Assembly (NCBI GenBank): GCA_041476545.1
Contig: JBGOTP010000336.1
Location: forward strand, 1-5,607
Source of the DNA: JBGOTP01 sp041476545
Lineage (GTDB): Bacteria > Acidobacteriota > Vicinamibacteria > Vicinamibacterales > CAVVIG01
Direction of reading: 5' to 3'
Length of the DNA: 5,607 nucleotides
The notes below the pieces were generated by a model that made no database searches, was not told the DNA's origin, and saw only the letters and a program-made list of their open reading frames with translations. Of the stretch, positions 5,061-5,607 are shown in pieces. The translations under genes and the position numbers were made by a program. Positions within the stretch are counted from its first letter, which is position 1, and each line of letters starts with the position of its first letter.

Positions 5061-5607
5061 GTGTTCATCCGCGTTGCCGTTCCCGTTCCACAGCTTGATC
5101 TGCTGACCTATCGCGTGCCGGACGGCACTGAGGCGCCAGCGGTCGGCGCGCGGGTGATCGTGCCACTCGGGTCGCGCCTGGTCACTGGCATCATTGTCGA
5201 CAGCGTCGATGAGGCCGCGGAAGATGGCCAGCCGATCAAAGCCCTTCAGCGTGTCCTCGATGATGAGGCGTTTGTCCCGGCTGATGTCGTGGCGCTCGCT
5301 CGCTGGACGGCCGACTACTACGCGGCGGGCGTGGGCGCGACCATCACGGCCGTGCTCCCGCCCAAGACACGCGGCAGTCGAGCCGACGCGCACAAGACCA
5401 GGCGCGTCGCGGCGATCACCGAAGCCGGTCAGGCGGTCGTAGACCCAGCCCCCGTTGATCCGGTCCGAACCGGCGGTCGAGCGCACAAGCGGGTGTCCGG
5501 CCGCGCAAACGAGGCGCTGCGTCTGCTGGCCGCCAGTCCGAAGGGCCTTTCGACGTCAATGCTCGCCGCCTCCGGTGTCAGTTCGAATACGCTCTCTCGC
5601 CTCGCAA
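5061..5607 (+). CDS. priA: Primosomal protein N' (replication restart helicase PriA), 3' end missing
   Basis: The first 182 codons of PriA, the superfamily 2 DNA helicase that recognises stalled forks and reloads the replicative helicase; the gene runs off the window end. Visible is the N-terminal 3'-DNA-end binding domain (about residues 1-100): FIRVAVPVPQLD, TYRVPDG, GARVIVPLGSRLVTGIIVD, then WTADYYAAGVG from Trp82 and AVLPP. A less conserved, Arg-rich segment (about 101-150) and the beginning of a winged-helix-like region (NEALRLLAASPKGLS) follow. The helicase motifs and zinc-binding Cys lie outside the window. GTG at 5061 is chosen because an in-frame TAA sits at 5049-5051 and later starts would remove the conserved first strand. 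I see no Shine-Dalgarno sequence upstream. In alignment the E. coli pocket pair Phe16-Asp17 falls at Leu15-Thr16 here. Position after coaBC agrees with the B. subtilis order. Confidence 0.92.
   Translation, partial: MFIRVAVPVPQLDLLTYRVPDGTEAPAVGARVIVPLGSRLVTGIIVDSVDEAAEDGQPIKALQRVLDDEAFVPADVVALARWTADYYAAGVGATITAVLPPKTRGSRADAHKTRRVAAITEAGQAVVDPAPVDPVRTGGRAHKRVSGRANEALRLLAASPKGLSTSMLAASGVSSNTLSRLA

Noticed and set aside
4989..5486. 165-residue - strand frame covering the priA start and the hairpin
   Set aside because: The + strand carries a clear PriA N-terminus here. The - strand frame is made of the complement of priA and the repeat, with no family signature.

Overview
The window is a tightly packed, high-GC, single-strand block of bacterial housekeeping genes. 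All seven genes read on the + strand. The organism is most likely a GC-rich environmental bacterium. The order MsbA-like exporter, yicC, gmk, rpoZ, coaBC, family 4 uracil-DNA glycosylase, priA suggests to me an Acidobacteriota (Vicinamibacteria-like) genome, but this is inferred from synteny and composition and not proven.

Layout: (1) 1-1356 is the 3' part of an MsbA-type ABC exporter (the last transmembrane helices plus a complete ATPase domain). (2) 1353-2246 is yicC, a YicC/YloC-family endoribonuclease. (3) 2236-2853 is gmk, guanylate kinase. (4) 2853-3044 is rpoZ, a very short RNA polymerase omega subunit. (5) 3047-4264 is coaBC, the bifunctional coenzyme A biosynthesis enzyme. (6) 4290-5003 is a family 4 (Fe-S) uracil-DNA glycosylase. 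(7) 5061-5607 is the 5' part of priA, the primosomal helicase, cut off by the window end.

The first five genes overlap or nearly touch (4-nt, 11-nt and 1-nt overlaps, then a 2-nt gap). This strongly suggests one transcript with translational coupling. Gaps widen to 25 nt before udg and 57 nt before priA. The core yicC-gmk-rpoZ-coaBC-priA is the same order known from Bacillus subtilis (yloC, gmk, yloH, yloI, priA). It links RNA turnover, guanine nucleotide supply, transcription, CoA synthesis and replication restart. The glycosylase sits inside that core, between coaBC and priA.

I found no new defence system, mobile element, CRISPR array or RNA gene. The signals not explained by ordinary genes are two short degenerate tandem repeats, both attached to the glycosylase gene. 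One is a five-copy 9-bp repeat in frame near its start, encoding an Asn-Pro-Val-like linker. The other is a four-copy 7-bp purine repeat across its stop codon, which folds against a pyrimidine tract into a long imperfect hairpin just before priA. No intergenic stretch exceeds 57 bases.
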